Positions 5,924-7,816 of a stretch of DNA of 7,816 nt are shown here, piece by piece. Positions within the stretch are counted from its first letter, which is position 1. Every line of letters begins with the position of its first letter. The DNA comes from Methylophilaceae bacterium UBA5127 (GTDB taxonomy: Bacteria; Pseudomonadota; Gammaproteobacteria; Burkholderiales; Methylophilaceae), in NCBI GenBank assembly GCA_002414145.1, contig DHYP01000011.1, forward strand, positions 2,973-10,788, given 5' to 3'. The notes beneath the pieces were generated by a model. That model was not told the origin of the DNA and did not search any database. It saw nothing but the letters and a program-made list of their open reading frames with translations. Position numbers and translations under genes: made by a program.

Positions 5924-6379
5924 ATGCTAAACCAACCCGTAACAGATTTTGAACTCCTTGCGACCTCTGGCAAAACTTTCAAACTCTCCGACTATTTAGG
6001 AAAACTGCTGGTCGTTTATTTCTATCCTAAAGACTCTACACCAGGGTGTACCACACAGGGCGTGCAGTTCCGCGATACTTATTCAGAGTTTCTGGCACTC
6101 AATGCAAACATCGTTGGTATCTCACGCGATAGCATTAAATCGCACGAAAACTTCAAAGCTAAATTTAGTTTTCCTTTTGAATTGCTCTCCGACAGTGAAG
6201 AATTAGCCTGCACACTGTTCAACGTGATTAAAATGAAAAACATGTATGGCAAACAAGTAAGAGGCATTGAGCGCAGTACTTTCATCATTAATCAGCAAGG
6301 CAAGCTAATACACGAATGGCGCGGTGTAAAAGCGGATGGACATGCTAATGAAGTATTAGCATTTATTAAAACTTTATAA
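5924..6379 (+). CDS. bcp: Peroxiredoxin, Bcp/PrxQ type (thiol peroxidase)
   Basis: Cytoplasmic thioredoxin-fold peroxidase that reduces hydrogen peroxide and organic hydroperoxides. The 151-residue length matches E. coli Bcp (about 156). The active site shows the PxxxTxxC pattern: P35, T39 and peroxidatic C42 within FYPKDSTPGCTTQ; R117 in the IERSTFII motif is the conserved arginine. The resolving cysteine used in E. coli Bcp, five residues after the peroxidatic one, is Val here. The only other cysteine, C96 in ELACTLF, aligns with a non-resolving cysteine of E. coli Bcp. A 1-Cys mechanism using an external thiol is therefore inferred. The 123-nt gap before it holds a run of nine T (5881-5889) and a possible weak promoter (TTGCCT 5869-5874, AACAAT 5892-5897), but no strong ribosome-binding site. 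phoH follows after 15 nt, so the two genes are probably one transcript. Confidence 0.95.
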   Translation: MLNQPVTDFELLATSGKTFKLSDYLGKLLVVYFYPKDSTPGCTTQGVQFRDTYSEFLALNANIVGISRDSIKSHENFKAKFSFPFELLSDSEELACTLFNVIKMKNMYGKQVRGIERSTFIINQQGKLIHEWRGVKADGHANEVLAFIKTL

Positions 6380-6394
6380 CGATAACGCATTATT

Positions 6395-7792
6395 ATGGTC
6401 AAAAATTCACCTGAAACCACTAAACTATTTGTGCTTGATACCAATGTATTAATGCATGATCCCTCCTCTCTTTTTAGATTTGAAGAGCATGACATTTACC
6501 TTCCGATGGTGACGTTAGAAGAGCTAGACAACAATAAAAAAGGGCTCACAGAAGTTGCACGCAATGCCAGACAAGCGAGTCGACATCTTGAAGAAATTGT
6601 GGGCACTGACCTCGTGAATTTAGAGGAAGGCTGCCCACTTGCCATCAAGGGTAATCGCCATTTGACGGGCCGTTTATTTTTACAAACACAGCAGGTCATC
6701 AAAGAGCTCCCTGGCTTAGCAGGCAGTAAAGCCGACAATCAAATTATAGGCGTAGTATTGGACCTCAAAAATCGTCAGCCTGAACGCCAAGTCATCCTTG
6801 TCAGTAAAGACATCAATATCCGCATTAAAGCGCGTGCCATGGGCGTACCAGCGGAAGACTATTTTAATGACAAGGTACTAGAAGATAGTGACCTACTCTA
6901 CACGGGGGTACGTGAATTACCTCAGGATTTCTGGGATCAACACAGTAAAGCGATGGAGTCTTGGCAAGAGGCAGGACGCATGTTTTACAAAATATCGGGT
7001 CCTTTAGTAAAGACGTTCATCGTCAACGAGTTCGTTTACTATGAGTTTGATAAGCCATTTCACGCCATCGTCAGAAAAATTGAAGATAACACGGCTGTAT
7101 TAGAAATAGTGCAAGATCACTCCAACCCTAAACATAATGTCTGGGGAATCATTGCAAGAAATCGGGAACAGAACTACGCACTAAATTTGTTGATGGATCC
7201 AGAAATTGATTTTGTAACGCTGCTTGGTCAAGCAGGTACGGGTAAAACATTACTCACACTTGCCGCAGCACTTACACAAACATTGGATAAAAAAATCTAT
7301 TCTGAAATTATTATGACGCGCGTTACCGTTCCAGTTGGCGAAGACATTGGCTTCTTACCAGGCACTGAAGAAGAGAAAATGGCGCCATGGATGGGTGCAT
7401 TAGAAGACAATCTAGATGTGTTAAACAAAACAGATGAAGATGCAGGCGAGTGGGGACGTGCGGCTACCCAAGACTTAATCCGCACACGCATTAAAGTTAA
7501 ATCTCTCAACTTTATGCGCGGTCGTACGTTTCTACATAAGTTTCTCATTATTGATGAAGCACAAAACCTGACGCCTAAACAAATGAAAACACTCATTACA
7601 CGGGCGGGTCCTGGTACCAAGGTGGTTTGCTTAGGCAATATTGCACAGATTGACACACCTTACCTGACCGAAGGTAGCTCTGGCTTAACCTATGTAGTAG
7701 ATCGATTTAAAGGCTGGCAGCATAATGGTCATATCACACTTGTCAGAGGCGAACGCTCTCGATTGGCAGATTTTGCTGGCGAAGCGTTATAA
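6395..7792 (+). CDS. PIN-PhoH family ATPase (PhoH2/YlaK-like)
   Basis: Fusion of a PIN-type nuclease domain with a PhoH P-loop ATPase; homologues (PhoH2) have been described as ATP-dependent RNA helicase/RNases. The 465-residue length is typical. The PIN domain spans about 10-150 with acidic positions D15 (FVLDTNVLMHDP), E42/E43 (VTLEELDNNKKG), D114 (KADNQIIG) and D139 (LVSKDINIRIKA). A linker of about 170-265 includes a small beta-rich part. The PhoH domain has Walker A LGQAGTGKT (277-285, K284), Walker B FLIIDEAQN (383-391, D387 and E388), then GNIAQIDTPYL and the C-terminal RGERSRLADFA. All motifs are intact, so nuclease and ATPase activity are both possible. It begins 15 nt after bcp, has only a weak ribosome-binding site, and is likely co-transcribed with it. 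No antitoxin-like small gene precedes it, unlike the mycobacterial PhoAT-PhoH2 arrangement. Its cellular substrate is unknown. Confidence 0.95.
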   Translation: MVKNSPETTKLFVLDTNVLMHDPSSLFRFEEHDIYLPMVTLEELDNNKKGLTEVARNARQASRHLEEIVGTDLVNLEEGCPLAIKGNRHLTGRLFLQTQQVIKELPGLAGSKADNQIIGVVLDLKNRQPERQVILVSKDINIRIKARAMGVPAEDYFNDKVLEDSDLLYTGVRELPQDFWDQHSKAMESWQEAGRMFYKISGPLVKTFIVNEFVYYEFDKPFHAIVRKIEDNTAVLEIVQDHSNPKHNVWGIIARNREQNYALNLLMDPEIDFVTLLGQAGTGKTLLTLAAALTQTLDKKIYSEIIMTRVTVPVGEDIGFLPGTEEEKMAPWMGALEDNLDVLNKTDEDAGEWGRAATQDLIRTRIKVKSLNFMRGRTFLHKFLIIDEAQNLTPKQMKTLITRAGPGTKVVCLGNIAQIDTPYLTEGSSGLTYVVDRFKGWQHNGHITLVRGERSRLADFAGEAL

Positions 7793-7795
7793 ATC

Positions 7796-7816
7796 ATGAT
7801 GAATTTAACCCGTGTT
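7796..7816 (+). CDS. Possible start of the next gene (7 codons, cut by window edge)
   Basis: Two consecutive ATG codons (7796 and 7799) open a frame that reads MMNLTRV and runs off the window, 3 nt after the phoH stop. The close spacing suggests a further operon member, but seven codons without a clear ribosome-binding site are too little to identify a product or to be sure it is a gene. Confidence 0.3.

Noticed and set aside
5896..5952. Eighteen-codon open frame overlapping the start of bcp
   Set aside because: It has no ribosome-binding site, no recognisable peptide and a length expected by chance.
1..7816. CRISPR array, insertion sequences, tRNA or rRNA genes within the window
   Set aside because: No direct repeats at CRISPR spacing, no transposase frames or terminal inverted repeats, and no tRNA- or rRNA-like sequences were recognised. 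The array is expected outside the window beyond cas9.

Overview
The window looks like a moderately AT-rich betaproteobacterial chromosome. The gene set (molybdopterin MoeA, a TonB-family protein, a two-TM histidine kinase, a Bcp-type peroxiredoxin directly followed by a PIN-PhoH ATPase) and the protein flavour suggest Nitrosomonadales, possibly the methylotroph family Methylophilaceae. That placement is inference, because no rRNA or other marker gene is present.

Left part (1-2160): a type II-C CRISPR-Cas locus cut by the window edge. The minus strand carries the first 679 codons of a Cas9 that closely resembles Neisseria meningitidis Cas9, with one uninterrupted frame from start codon to edge. 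RuvC-I, the arginine-rich bridge helix, the REC region, RuvC-II and most of HNH are visible. RuvC-III, the PAM-interacting domain, and any cas1, cas2 and repeat array would lie beyond position 1. Just upstream of cas9 and divergent from it, on the plus strand, is a well-supported tracrRNA gene: a 36-nt anti-repeat ending like the neisserial one, a stem-loop with a GAAA loop, and a strong intrinsic terminator. Its likely promoter overlaps the cas9 start codon and ribosome-binding site, so effector and guide-RNA partner share one compact control region of about 130 bp.

Middle part (2160-5800): moeA has its own predicted promoter. After an intergenic region with a perfect TATAAT box comes a TonB-family gene with a TTG start, then a membrane histidine kinase starting at GTG only 3 nt after the tonB stop. 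The kinase has the ATP-binding boxes, but Asn replaces the acidic residue that normally follows the phospho-accepting His. No response regulator and no exbB/exbD lie within the window.

Right part (5801-7816): a 151-aa Bcp/PrxQ peroxiredoxin lacking the usual resolving cysteine is followed after 15 nt by a complete 465-aa PIN-PhoH protein. A few codons of a possible next gene run off the right edge.

The genes fall into independent units: the CRISPR locus, moeA, tonB-kinase, and bcp-phoH. The most notable element is the Cas9/tracrRNA pair, for which the sequence allows concrete predictions about the unseen CRISPR repeat and about cross-regulation.
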